A stretch of DNA of 12,740 nt. Source: an uncultured delta proteobacterium. Its GTDB lineage: Bacteria > UBA10199 > GCA-002796325 > 1-14-0-20-49-13. The stretch's first letter is position 1; the number at the start of each line of letters is the position of its first letter. Location: the NCBI GenBank assembly GCA_903868375.1, contig CAIPVD010000186.1:1-12740 (forward strand), read 5' to 3'. A program made the position numbers and the translations under genes. The notes below the pieces were generated by a model, which ran no database searches, was not told the origin of the DNA, and saw only the letters and a list, made by a program, of their open reading frames with translations. This document shows positions 1 through 7,640 of the stretch, piece by piece.

Positions 1-1037
1 ACCAGGAGGGTGATGACCCCAGCAGTGCCGCACTGGCGAGTGCGCAGGGTGAGACGCAGGCCATCATTGCGCAGCTGCGCAAAGCGAACGACGAGGTCGT
101 CGCTAATTTCATTGCAGTAAATATTTCGCACATTAACGATTTCGATGCGATGAAGAACGCCATCGTTGGCAATGTTGAATTAATGAAGAGAGAACGTGGC
201 GCCGAGGCCGCGGTCGATCTGATCGTTGGGGTCATTCGCGACCTGTCGATCTACGATTGGAGCCTGCCTGCGTCGAAAGAACGGACACTAAAGGCGCTTA
301 GCATATTGTTCGAGGAACTGGAACCGCTCGCGAAGTCCGTTTCCTGGGATGGCGAAAGATTTCATACGTTCTTCGATTCGATCTCGCGGGCTGTTGAATA
401 CGTTGGCTGGATAAAATTACAGGAAGGCAGCAATTTTAACTGCGTGGAAAAAGATCGCGTCCAAAATTTTAAAAAGCTGGCGTTCAATATGGCCGAGATA
501 CTTGCGAGTTATGTGGTCTTGTACGATCTGGCCGTTCATTCTAATGGCTTCTTCAAACATAATCTTACAACCGAAGACCTGTTGTTTATGGTAGCTGCGG
601 CATTTGGCGCCGCTGAACTATATGACCATGTCGGGGAAAAGCAGGTCCTGGCAAAAAGTTTAAGGCATTCCGGCGGACTACTATCCGCAGAATTTAAGGT
701 GGATGAAGACAGGTTGATAACTTTTATTCGCCAGCAGATCAAAAAATATGATTCTGATTGTAATGATCTCACATCGAGCTTTGTGCAAATGGAGCCGATG
801 CATCGGCTTTCAAATAGGGCGCTCTACGTTCTTGCAGGTGCAGGCCCTTCATGGCTTGCAGATGCCATGGAAGCGGAAGGGCGTACTTCACTGTTCATTT
901 TTCACTCTCAACTGAAAACAATGTTACGTGAAGTTACGAACCGTGTAAGCGCATTCGCAGTCGCAGATCGCAGGTTAGGCCTGAACCCAGATGACAGATC
1001 GGCTGCAGATTATTTATGGAGATTGGGGCGAGGATAA
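1..1037 (+). CDS. 5'-truncated gene for an alpha-helical protein of unknown function (gene 1 of a three-gene paralogous operon)
   Basis: I do not recognise this family. The frame is open to the left edge (first complete codon at base 3), giving 344 visible residues. The ATG at 150 has no Shine-Dalgarno site. The residues before it still line up with the next gene, so the true start lies outside the window. The protein looks mainly helical and soluble, with no membrane segment in the visible part. Along its visible length it is colinear with about residues 130-455 of the next protein. Shared landmarks are VEYVGW (visible residue 131 here, 228 there), MAxILxSY, AAAxGAxELY, AKSL, AGAGPSWLA here against VGAGPTWLA there, and a late RxLGL. 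It ends where the next protein continues for about 360 more residues. The stop overlaps the ribosome binding site of the next gene, so the two are surely co-transcribed. Coding status is secure; function is unknown. Confidence 0.85.
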   Translation, partial: QEGDDPSSAALASAQGETQAIIAQLRKANDEVVANFIAVNISHINDFDAMKNAIVGNVELMKRERGAEAAVDLIVGVIRDLSIYDWSLPASKERTLKALSILFEELEPLAKSVSWDGERFHTFFDSISRAVEYVGWIKLQEGSNFNCVEKDRVQNFKKLAFNMAEILASYVVLYDLAVHSNGFFKHNLTTEDLLFMVAAAFGAAELYDHVGEKQVLAKSLRHSGGLLSAEFKVDEDRLITFIRQQIKKYDSDCNDLTSSFVQMEPMHRLSNRALYVLAGAGPSWLADAMEAEGRTSLFIFHSQLKTMLREVTNRVSAFAVADRRLGLNPDDRSAADYLWRLGRG

Positions 1038-1049
1038 AAGGAGAAAAAT

Positions 1050-3503
1050 ATGGCGAACGCAAATTTAACGTTGCCGATTGGTGTCGGCATGGCTGGCGCT
1101 AATCCACTGCTCACCGGTTCACTCGCTGCTGGCATTGCGACGGTAGAGAATCTTACTCCAGCGTATCAACTTGCGAAGCAATATCCATTCGCATTTATTG
1201 CAGACGCCGAAACAAGTGCGTCGCGCCAGCGAGGAACCGCAGCGCTTTTTGCCGACGGCCCTGGCCTAACAGAGGGTGCGATGAGATTAGATAAGCCGGA
1301 TGCGGTGCAACAAATGCTCGGGGCAACGGCGGCCGCAGCCTATCGTTTGGATGTGACTCCGGTCGCTCCACACGCCGTTCAGGAAGTTTTCCCCGGTCCC
1401 TTTATTAAAGATGACGACTCTATTGGCTTTATTGCAAAGCGTGTCATCGAAAATGTTATTATGGCGAAAGTCGATCCAAGTGTCATGCGGGGTAGGTTGC
1501 TAGATGAAATAGAGTTCTTGAAGAACGATCCGGAACAAAACCATGGCGACCCGTACGGTGCGTTGCTCGATCTTGCCTACCGGCTCGCTTATTATAGGTG
1601 GGGCGTTTCTCCAGAGCTAGGATTGAATGCACTTAAGACTATATTGAGAGAACTAAAAGCGATACCCGCAGCCGATGCCAAATGGGACGCCGATAATTGG
1701 CGGGCAAGATTTGATAAGTTGCAAAGGTTGGTCGAGTACGTTGGCTGGGCAAAAATGAAAGTGAACTATAGCTTGAACAGCTGGGCTTCATTTCATTCTA
1801 CGAAGGTCAAAAGGTTTATTCCTATAGCAAAGGATATGGCATATATCTTGTCGAGCTATGCGCGGATATTAAATGACACCGTCGATCAGCTGCGTGCCGA
1901 TGCGGCATTGCACGGCGAAACAAAGGCGCTTCTGCAAGATGTGCCGATAGCAATAGCGGCGGCGCTTGGGGCGGAAGAACTTTATAAATATGATGCGAAT
2001 TTCGGCATGGCGGAACTTATGGATGGCCGTGCGAAATCTCTGGCGAAGCACCTAGAAGGTGTTGATTCTGAAAATCTGCATCAATCGCAGTTCTTAAGAT
2101 ATTATTTATTGGAAAGATTGCGATCGTTCGATCAAGCCCCTGAAGGATCGTGGCAAGTTGTAGCCGGTATGCCGGGGCTTTCAAAAAGGATCGCTCGTGC
2201 AATAGTCGGTGCCGGTCCTACATGGCTTGCTGCTGCGGTAGGCATGGAATTCTACAAGGCATTGGATGACCATAATCAGCATTTCGAAGCAAATGTGGCG
2301 CGTACAGAAATATCGGTGTTAGCCACTAAAACATTGGCCGGAGCTCGCTGGCTTGGGCTTGATGCAACAACACATACATTGTTACACAATGAAGCGGTGC
2401 TAATTTCGAATATGTCTGCAGGCGAATCTTCAAAATTAATAAGGGACAAGATCCGAAAAGAAGGCGCCGGCTTTCTGCCTGCATATCTGGAAGCGATGTC
2501 TTCTGAAAAAGAGATTGGCCCGGAAAAGACGGTTGAAATAATCCATGCGATGGCATTTGATCTTGCGTTTGTCTCAAACAAAAACTTCATCGTAATGCCG
2601 ACCTATCGCGCAATGTTCGAAGAATTAGCTCGGCTGGTAAAGGCTGGAAGGGTGCCGGCTGTGAAGGCATATCGGGTCAATATGATGGCAACTCCAGATC
2701 GCAGACTTGACAGTTGCCTATATAAGGCGATCGCGATGGCCGAAGCGGACGATCAGTCTAGAGCTTCATCGCTAGAATCGGCAAAGATCCTCTATGCCGC
2801 CGCGCAATTGATATATTTGGGCGACACCGACCATCGTTTAGGAAAATATTACCCCCACAAATATCTGTCGCATGCCAGCCGCTTGCTTAATTATGTGATC
2901 GGTTCAAATAATAAGCGCAGTGCGGAAGCAAAACGTGTTTTAGAAAAATTGCAGGCATTAGTTGCGGAGACAAGTGGCATATATGGATTTGATGCCCCGC
3001 GCAGCCATCTATCGCCTAGTGCAGACCTGGACGGTCGTATACGTGCCTTCGTGGAAGATATGGTTAGCTTGCCTGAACCGCAACAAACCGTTGAAGGCAT
3101 GGTCAGGCAGCTTAACGAAGCCATTGGGGATGGCCTTATTGGTGGACAGCAAGTTGCCGTTTTGAACGGCGTATCGGCCGCAGTTGAAAAGAGTGGAATC
3201 AGCGACGCTACGGCGGATATTCTTCTTGCCGCGATACATACGGTTTATTTCCGCGTTTGCGATGAAAATCCTGGATTGGAAATAGCACTCCGATATGCAT
3301 CCCAACCGATTAGAAGGGCGAATGAAAGGACTGACGCTGCTGCGCCACTTCGTGAGCGTAAGGAACCGGCTGCCATGCACGGCTGGAACGGTGTGTTGAT
3401 GGGCGCAGGCGTAATGCAACGAGAGGCCGAAAAAGCTGCTACCGGAAGTATATGGGCGCGCCTTGCTTCTTCATTGTTTAACAAATCTGGAAAAATAAAT
3501 TAA
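1050..3503 (+). CDS. large alpha-helical protein of unknown function (gene 2 of the operon), 817 aa
   Basis: No known family is recognised. An AGGAG at 1039-1043, 6 nt before the ATG, fixes the start. There is no classical signal peptide or membrane helix. Four regions can be seen. Residues 1-75 resemble the N-terminus of the next protein: GAxPLL at 16-21, FAF at 47-49, LFADG at 66-70. Residues about 130-455 match gene 1 and carry VEYVGW at 228 and VGAGPTWLA from 386. Residues about 455-680 are Ala/Leu-rich and helical without a clear match. Residues 702-734 hold one copy of the helical-hairpin motif that occurs four times in gene 3. The last 80 residues include a basic, Ala-rich stretch. The mosaic of pieces shared with both neighbours suggests divergence by duplication. 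A structural, scaffold-like or secreted role is possible, but nothing in the sequence shows one. No catalytic motif was seen. Confidence 0.88.
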   Translation: MANANLTLPIGVGMAGANPLLTGSLAAGIATVENLTPAYQLAKQYPFAFIADAETSASRQRGTAALFADGPGLTEGAMRLDKPDAVQQMLGATAAAAYRLDVTPVAPHAVQEVFPGPFIKDDDSIGFIAKRVIENVIMAKVDPSVMRGRLLDEIEFLKNDPEQNHGDPYGALLDLAYRLAYYRWGVSPELGLNALKTILRELKAIPAADAKWDADNWRARFDKLQRLVEYVGWAKMKVNYSLNSWASFHSTKVKRFIPIAKDMAYILSSYARILNDTVDQLRADAALHGETKALLQDVPIAIAAALGAEELYKYDANFGMAELMDGRAKSLAKHLEGVDSENLHQSQFLRYYLLERLRSFDQAPEGSWQVVAGMPGLSKRIARAIVGAGPTWLAAAVGMEFYKALDDHNQHFEANVARTEISVLATKTLAGARWLGLDATTHTLLHNEAVLISNMSAGESSKLIRDKIRKEGAGFLPAYLEAMSSEKEIGPEKTVEIIHAMAFDLAFVSNKNFIVMPTYRAMFEELARLVKAGRVPAVKAYRVNMMATPDRRLDSCLYKAIAMAEADDQSRASSLESAKILYAAAQLIYLGDTDHRLGKYYPHKYLSHASRLLNYVIGSNNKRSAEAKRVLEKLQALVAETSGIYGFDAPRSHLSPSADLDGRIRAFVEDMVSLPEPQQTVEGMVRQLNEAIGDGLIGGQQVAVLNGVSAAVEKSGISDATADILLAAIHTVYFRVCDENPGLEIALRYASQPIRRANERTDAAAPLRERKEPAAMHGWNGVLMGAGVMQREAEKAATGSIWARLASSLFNKSGKIN
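3153..3251 (+). repeat. single copy of the gene-3 helical-hairpin motif near the C-terminus of gene 2
   Basis: Residues 702-734 of gene 2. VAVLNGV here corresponds to VAVMNGI at residues 135-141 of gene 3. It is followed by GIS in place of GPV, then a second amphipathic helix ending TVYF in place of IDAF. This gives a physical link between the second and third proteins of the operon besides their shared N-terminus. Confidence 0.55.
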
Positions 3504-3512
3504 GGAGAACAT

Positions 3513-5495
3513 ATGACTGTAGTGAACACATTTAGTATGGGAGCGTATCCGATTTTAGGTAACTTGGTGAACGCAGGCGTTGCGCCGACTTGGAGTACGT
3601 CTATTTCTGCGGGAACAGGAACGGTGCCGACGACTGCCGCACAGTCTGATTTTACCTTTGCTTGGAATGATGGCACACAAATGAAGATCGGCGGCGATCC
3701 AAGAAAATCCGCGGTTCCCACATTGTGGGCGGAAGGTAAGGATGATTCTGGTGCCGGAAAAGTTGTAGATAATGCTTCTGTAAAAGAAGCGGCAAGAGAA
3801 TTCCTCGGACAATTTATTCTTAACACGCCCGATGCAGATTACGTAACAAACTATATTGCCATGCAAGGTGTTCTTGATCTTACGCTTAGGCAATTTGAAG
3901 ATGTGCAGACGAAGGTCGCGGTGATGAACGGCATAGCGGATCTGGCATCTCAAGGCCCCGTTACTCGTGCTATGGCGCGGTCGCTTGTCGATTCCCTGAT
4001 AGATGCGTTCGGATCAATTAAATTTGCCGCGATCGGTTCGCCGACATTTGGTGCCGCCTTGACCATTCCAGATTCGCTAATGGCTTTGGTAGATCCGGCA
4101 GATACGGGAGAAAGAATGTTGGTCGCAGCCTTCGATGAACTATTTCCCGATGGCATCACAGCCACGCCAGTCGATCCTGCCGTTACGGTGGATACCAGCG
4201 CAGCAGCATTCCTAGCGCAATTTAGCCTTATTTCTCCCGATGCCAATTACTTGGTAAATTTTTCTGTCATGCAAGAGCTTCTCTCTCTAATGTTTGGAAA
4301 ATTCCAAGGCGCAAAAGAGAAGATCGAGTTCTTGAATGCCATAGCGGATGTGGCATCTCAAGGCCCCATTAGTCGTGCTATGGCGAGGCCGCTTGTCGAT
4401 GCCCTGAAAAGTGCGTTTAGATCGATTGCAATATCAGGGACCGGTTCGCCGAAAATTATTGCGGAGTTGAACATTCCAGATTCGTTAAGGGCTTTGGTAG
4501 GTCCGACAGCTCCAGCAGACGCGATAGAAAGAATGTCGGTCGCAGCCTTCGGAGAGCTGTTTCCTGATGGCATCACAGCAACGCCAGTTGATCCGCATTT
4601 GTTGAGAGATAGCGAGCGCGATGCGCTTCTAGATGCGCTGGGTGGATTGACCACGGATGAAAGGATCGATGGCATCCAGAGAATTATGGCTACGCTTGGA
4701 GTTAGACAGGTTACACAAGAGAAGGCCCGACAATTTTTAGCAGCTGCTCAAAGTGTGCTTAAGCCGCCATATGAACCTGTCGATGTTTCCGACCGTTTAG
4801 TTATACCAAATTCCTTTGCGCTGCGATTTATGGGAATGGATCATTTACTTTCTACTCCAGGGTTAGACGTAGAGGCTGTTGGCCTTCGTGAACCAACGAA
4901 GTCAGTGCCGTTTGCGACAATGCTTCATGCAGGAACTTTTGTTTCGGAACTGGCGAAATTGGATGATGAAGGCTTTAAGTCACAAGTACGCGCTGCTTTT
5001 GGATCTGGAGTTGGCACCGATAAAATGGATTATTTAATGCAGGTAGTTACGGGGCTAAAAGAAAGTGAAACTATCACTCCGCATCAGGCCAGGCTATTTT
5101 GTGATGAAGTTAATGCCTTGTTTGGGCGAATGGCCAGAGTTATGCTTCAAGAAAAGATCGACCGCGATCCAACTCCTCATTATGTTGAATTGGCAAGGCA
5201 AGGCATGTTAGACCCAGCGCTTATGACCGGCGAACCTCTCATTGATGGCATGACGCAAAGTTTTATAGCGCGAGAAGCTGAAATTTTGAATGCACCTTAT
5301 GTGCGTTTGGATGATGATGGCGAAACTATCTTGCCGTCCAGTGATCAAGACTTTGCAACATGGAAAAGAGCACAGCTTAGAACACTTACAAGTCAATTCT
5401 GGGACGCGGTTTTGCAAGGCGATTTCAGCTCTGCACGAACTTATCTTAAAATTCGTGGGAATGTGAAACGGCAAAAAGGCCCCGGTAATTCATAA
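3513..5495 (+). CDS. repeat-containing alpha-helical protein of unknown function (gene 3 of the operon), 660 aa
   Basis: The family is not recognised. The start is set by AAGGAG at 3502-3507, which overlaps the stop of gene 2 and lies 5 nt before the ATG. Residues 1-75 are Gly/Ser/Thr-rich and resemble the N-terminus of gene 2: GAYPIL at 10-15, FTF at 47-49, LWAEG at 71-75. Residues 94-229 and 230-361 form two tandem units, about half identical by eye, each ending in FPDGITATPVDP. Within them the core ASQGPxxRAMARxLVD recurs. More diverged copies of the same helical hairpin lie at about 384-416 and 505-537, so much of the protein may be a repeated helical fold. The remaining C-terminus is charged and helical, ending with a short basic tail (about 645-660). 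There is no clear signal peptide, membrane helix or catalytic motif. It is the last gene before the terminator. Confidence 0.88.
   Translation: MTVVNTFSMGAYPILGNLVNAGVAPTWSTSISAGTGTVPTTAAQSDFTFAWNDGTQMKIGGDPRKSAVPTLWAEGKDDSGAGKVVDNASVKEAAREFLGQFILNTPDADYVTNYIAMQGVLDLTLRQFEDVQTKVAVMNGIADLASQGPVTRAMARSLVDSLIDAFGSIKFAAIGSPTFGAALTIPDSLMALVDPADTGERMLVAAFDELFPDGITATPVDPAVTVDTSAAAFLAQFSLISPDANYLVNFSVMQELLSLMFGKFQGAKEKIEFLNAIADVASQGPISRAMARPLVDALKSAFRSIAISGTGSPKIIAELNIPDSLRALVGPTAPADAIERMSVAAFGELFPDGITATPVDPHLLRDSERDALLDALGGLTTDERIDGIQRIMATLGVRQVTQEKARQFLAAAQSVLKPPYEPVDVSDRLVIPNSFALRFMGMDHLLSTPGLDVEAVGLREPTKSVPFATMLHAGTFVSELAKLDDEGFKSQVRAAFGSGVGTDKMDYLMQVVTGLKESETITPHQARLFCDEVNALFGRMARVMLQEKIDRDPTPHYVELARQGMLDPALMTGEPLIDGMTQSFIAREAEILNAPYVRLDDDGETILPSSDQDFATWKRAQLRTLTSQFWDAVLQGDFSSARTYLKIRGNVKRQKGPGNS
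3792..4199 (+). repeat. tandem coding repeat, unit 1 (136 codons) in gene 3
   Basis: Encodes residues 94-229. It is directly followed by unit 2 with an exact 408-nt offset through most of its length (for example ggcatctcaaggcccc at 3944 and again at 4352). Identity at the DNA level remains high in the core and near the FPDGITATPVDP end, which indicates a fairly recent in-frame duplication. Confidence 0.85.
4200..4595 (+). repeat. tandem coding repeat, unit 2 in gene 3
   Basis: Encodes residues 230-361. It aligns without gaps to unit 1 until three extra codons appear within the segment PTAPADAIERM, after which the offset grows to 417 nt (gatggcatca at 4149 and 4566). Both units share ASQGP, RAMAR, IPDSL, ALV, AAF and FPDGITATPVDP. 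Confidence 0.85.
4662..4760 (+). repeat. diverged third copy of the helical-hairpin motif in gene 3
   Basis: Residues about 384-416. The pattern is a hydrophobic helix with GI near its start, a turn with a short Val/Thr stretch, then KAR followed by a second Ala-rich helix ending SVL. It matches the core of units 1 and 2 (residues 135-166 and 271-302) in layout, not in strict identity. A profile search would be needed for certainty. Confidence 0.45.
5025..5123 (+). repeat. diverged fourth copy of the helical-hairpin motif in gene 3
   Basis: Residues about 505-537. A hydrophobic helix containing LMQVV is followed by ITPHQAR and a second helix ending NALF. The AR dipeptide, the Ile/Val-Ser/Thr turn and the final aromatic residue fall at the same places as in units 1 and 2. 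Confidence 0.45.
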
Positions 5496-5502
5496 TAAAT
5501 AA

Positions 5503-5536
5503 AAAACCCCCGAAGCGTTTAGCCTCGGGGGGTTTT
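5503..5536. terminator. bidirectional intrinsic terminator between the unknown operon and dnaK
   Basis: An A-run and CCCCCGA are followed after a short loop by TCGGGGGG and TTTT. The stem can form on either strand: the + strand ends in TTTTGTTCT and the - strand in TTTTTTATTT. It starts 8 nt after the stop of gene 3 and lies just beyond the dnaK stop, so one hairpin serves both convergent transcription units. One G is bulged and there is one A-C mismatch in the upper stem. Confidence 0.9.
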
Positions 5537-5539
5537 GTT

Positions 5540-7480
5540 CTAATCCTTCGTCTCTTCGAATTCGGCATCGACTACCTTTTCATCTTTTTTCTTCTCTTCG
5601 CCGTCGCCGCCTTCCTTTTTCTCTTCACCGCCGCCACCAGCTCCTCCGCCAGTTCCACCACCTGCGCCGCCAGTTGGGCCGGCGCTCTGCTTATACATGG
5701 CTTCCGCCATCTTGTGGCTCGCCTTGGTGAGCGTTTCCATTGCGCTCTTAATGCTGCCGATGTCTTTCGATTCGATCGCCTTTTTGCATTCGGCAATTGC
5801 ATCGTCTATTGCCTTTGCATCGCCGACCTCTATCTTTTCGCGATTTTCTTTTAGAACTTTTTCCGTGTTATAAACCATTGAATCGGCCTGGTTGCGGATC
5901 TCGATCTCTTCGCGGCGTTTCTTGTCGTCGGATTCGTGTTCCTTCGCGCCTTTAACGATCGACTCGATATCGTTCTTATTAAGCCCGCTGGAAGAGGTGA
6001 TAGTGATATGCTGTTCCTTGTTCGTCGCCTTGTCCTTTGCCGTTACGTGAACGATGCCGTTCGCGTCGATATCGAATGTAACTTCGACTTGAGGCACACC
6101 GCGCGGTGCCAGCGGAATTCCGTCCAAAATAAACTTTCCAAGCGTTCTATTATCGCCGGCCATTTCGCGTTCGCCCTGCAGTACGTGAATTTCCACGCTC
6201 GTCTGGCTATCGGCAGCGGTTGAAAATACCTGGCTCTTGCGCGTTGGAATAGTTGTGTTGCGCTCGATTAGTTTCGTCATAACTCCGCCCAGCGTTTCGA
6301 TGCCAAGAGAGAGCGGGGTAACATCCAGCAGCAGAACGTCTTTAACGTCGCCAGCCAAAACGCCTGCCTGAACCGCAGCGCCCGCCGCAACGACTTCATC
6401 CGGGTTCACGCCTTTGTGCGGTTCCTTGCCGAAGAAGTTCTTCACCATTTCCTGAACTTTGGGGATGCGGATAGATCCGCCGACCAATACCACTTCATCT
6501 ATATCCTGCGGTTTTTTGCCAGCATCTGCCAGCGCCTTTTTGCAAGGTTCGAGCGTTCTGTTCAGGATATCTTCCACGAGCCCTTCGAACTTTCCGCGCG
6601 TCATCTTCATTACGAAGTGCTTAGGACCCGTTTGATCTGCGGTCAAGAAGGGGAGGTTAATTTCTGTTTCAATCACGTTCGAGAGTTCGATCTTTGCTTT
6701 TTCTGCCGCTTCACGTAGGCGCTGCAAGACCATTTTGTCGTGGCTTACGTCGATGCCGGTTTCTTTTTTGAATTCAGCGATGAAATATTCCATCAATCGC
6801 TGGTCGATATTGTCGCCGCCAAGATGTGTATCGCCGTTCGTTGAAATGACCTCGACCACGTTCTCGCCGACATCCAATACTGAAATATCAAAAGTGCCGC
6901 CGCCGAAATCAAAAACGGCGATTGTTTCATCTTTTTTCTTGTCCAAGCCGTAAGCAAGCGCCGCAGCAGTTGGCTCATTGACGATACGCTTAACGTTCAA
7001 GCCTGCTATGTGACCCGCGTCTTTTGTGGCTTGGCGCTGACTGTCGTTGAAATATGCGGGGACGGTTATGACCGCGTCGGTAACCTTTTCGCCCAAATAA
7101 TTTTCCGCCGCTTTCTTTAATTTAAGAAGAACGTGTGAGGATATCTCGGGTGGAGAAAGTTTCTTACCGTGCAGATCGACCACGACGTCGCCGTTCGGGG
7201 CCTTTTCTACTTTGTACGGTACCATCTTGATCTCTTCGGGGACCTCGTCGAACTTGCGTCCCATGAAGCGCTTGATCGAAAAAACGGTGTTCTCCGGATT
7301 GACGATCGCCTGGCGTTTGGCAATTTTGCCGCACATTATTTCGCCGTCTTTCGTCCACGCGACGACGGAAGGTGTTAGCCTGTCGCCTTCTTCGTTGACG
7401 ATGATCTTAGGCGTGCCGCCTTCCATGATTGCCACAACGGAATTCGTTGTTCCCAAGTCTATGCCTATCATTTTTCCCAT
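5540..7480 (-). CDS. dnaK: molecular chaperone DnaK (Hsp70), 646 aa
   Basis: ATP-driven cytosolic chaperone that binds unfolded peptides together with DnaJ and GrpE. The ATPase domain shows IGIDLGTTNS at the N-terminus, the diderm-type insertion after IKRFMGRK, VPAYFND, VNEPTAAALAYG, FDFGGGTFD and THLGGDNID. The linker VLLLDVTPLSLGIE leads into the substrate-binding domain and the helical lid, and the protein ends in VVDAEFEETKD. Length is normal for the family. Two details stand out. The usual Thr/Gln-Thr of the GGSTR phosphate-loop region is replaced, giving GGSIRIP at 334-340. The lid is joined to the tail by an unusually Gly-rich then Glu/Lys-rich stretch (about 601-635). AAAGGAG lies 8 nt before the ATG. 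grpE is not adjacent, and dnaJ is divergent, not downstream. Confidence 0.98.
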   Translation of the reverse strand: MGKMIGIDLGTTNSVVAIMEGGTPKIIVNEEGDRLTPSVVAWTKDGEIMCGKIAKRQAIVNPENTVFSIKRFMGRKFDEVPEEIKMVPYKVEKAPNGDVVVDLHGKKLSPPEISSHVLLKLKKAAENYLGEKVTDAVITVPAYFNDSQRQATKDAGHIAGLNVKRIVNEPTAAALAYGLDKKKDETIAVFDFGGGTFDISVLDVGENVVEVISTNGDTHLGGDNIDQRLMEYFIAEFKKETGIDVSHDKMVLQRLREAAEKAKIELSNVIETEINLPFLTADQTGPKHFVMKMTRGKFEGLVEDILNRTLEPCKKALADAGKKPQDIDEVVLVGGSIRIPKVQEMVKNFFGKEPHKGVNPDEVVAAGAAVQAGVLAGDVKDVLLLDVTPLSLGIETLGGVMTKLIERNTTIPTRKSQVFSTAADSQTSVEIHVLQGEREMAGDNRTLGKFILDGIPLAPRGVPQVEVTFDIDANGIVHVTAKDKATNKEQHITITSSSGLNKNDIESIVKGAKEHESDDKKRREEIEIRNQADSMVYNTEKVLKENREKIEVGDAKAIDDAIAECKKAIESKDIGSIKSAMETLTKASHKMAEAMYKQSAGPTGGAGGGTGGGAGGGGEEKKEGGDGEEKKKDEKVVDAEFEETKD

Positions 7481-7488
7481 ATTTATCG

Positions 7489-7564
7489 CTCCTTTAGTTT
7501 GAATTCTTAAAGCTTCGCCAACGCTTCACATACACATATATAGAGTTAAATATAAATAAGTCAA
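7489..7564 (-). promoter_or_regulatory. dnaK promoter, short leader and ribosome binding site
   Basis: Read on the - strand, TTGACT (7564-7559) is followed after 16 nt by TATATA (7542-7537); TATATG with 18-nt spacing is an alternative. Transcription would start near 7530, leaving a leader of about 50 nt that ends in AAAGGAG (7495-7489) and 8 nt to the ATG. The elements resemble a housekeeping sigma70 promoter. No CIRCE inverted repeat (HrcA site) is present. Confidence 0.6.
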
Positions 7565-7582
7565 GGTGCGTGCCGCATTTTC

Positions 7583-7598
7583 CCAAAAGAATTTTTGG
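7583..7598. promoter_or_regulatory. short palindrome midway between the divergent dnaK and dnaJ promoters
   Basis: CCAAAA-gaat-TTTTGG, arms of 6 and a 4-nt centre. It lies almost exactly between the -35 element of dnaK (7559-7564) and that of dnaJ (7613-7618). This placement suits an operator for a dimeric regulator acting on both genes. It may also be chance in AT-rich DNA, and no regulator gene is nearby. Confidence 0.3.
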
Positions 7599-7612
7599 TT
7601 CAGCAGAATAAG

Positions 7613-7640
7613 TTGACATTTCGTTAAAAATCCCTATTTT
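7613..7640 (+). promoter_or_regulatory. dnaJ promoter placed directly against the start codon
   Basis: A consensus TTGACA (7613-7618), a 16-nt spacer and TATTTT (7635-7640, 4 of 6 consensus bases). Only 9 nt separate the -10 element from the dnaJ ATG, and these contain no Shine-Dalgarno sequence. A start 6-8 nt past the -10 would give a leader of 2-4 nt at most. Confidence 0.55.

Noticed and set aside
150..152. ATG as the start of gene 1
   Set aside because: No Shine-Dalgarno precedes it, the frame stays open to the window edge, and the residues before it align with gene 2.
2276..2590. Antisense ORF of 104 codons within gene 2
   Set aside because: It lies wholly opposite a well-supported gene, lacks a ribosome site and shows no recognisable motif. 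Many similar antisense frames here (for example 3555-3953, 4358-4675, 6416-6718, 7856-8305) were dropped for the same reason.
3585..3605. Resemblance of GVAPTWS near the gene 3 N-terminus to the GAGPTWLA motif of genes 1 and 2
   Set aside because: Only a few residues match, the surrounding sequence differs, and its place at the N-terminus does not fit the colinear order of the other two.
1..5495. The unknown operon as a mobile element or prophage module
   Set aside because: There is no integrase, transposase, terminal repeat, tRNA boundary or phage structural gene. The DNA looks only mildly more AT-rich in codon choice than the neighbouring genes.
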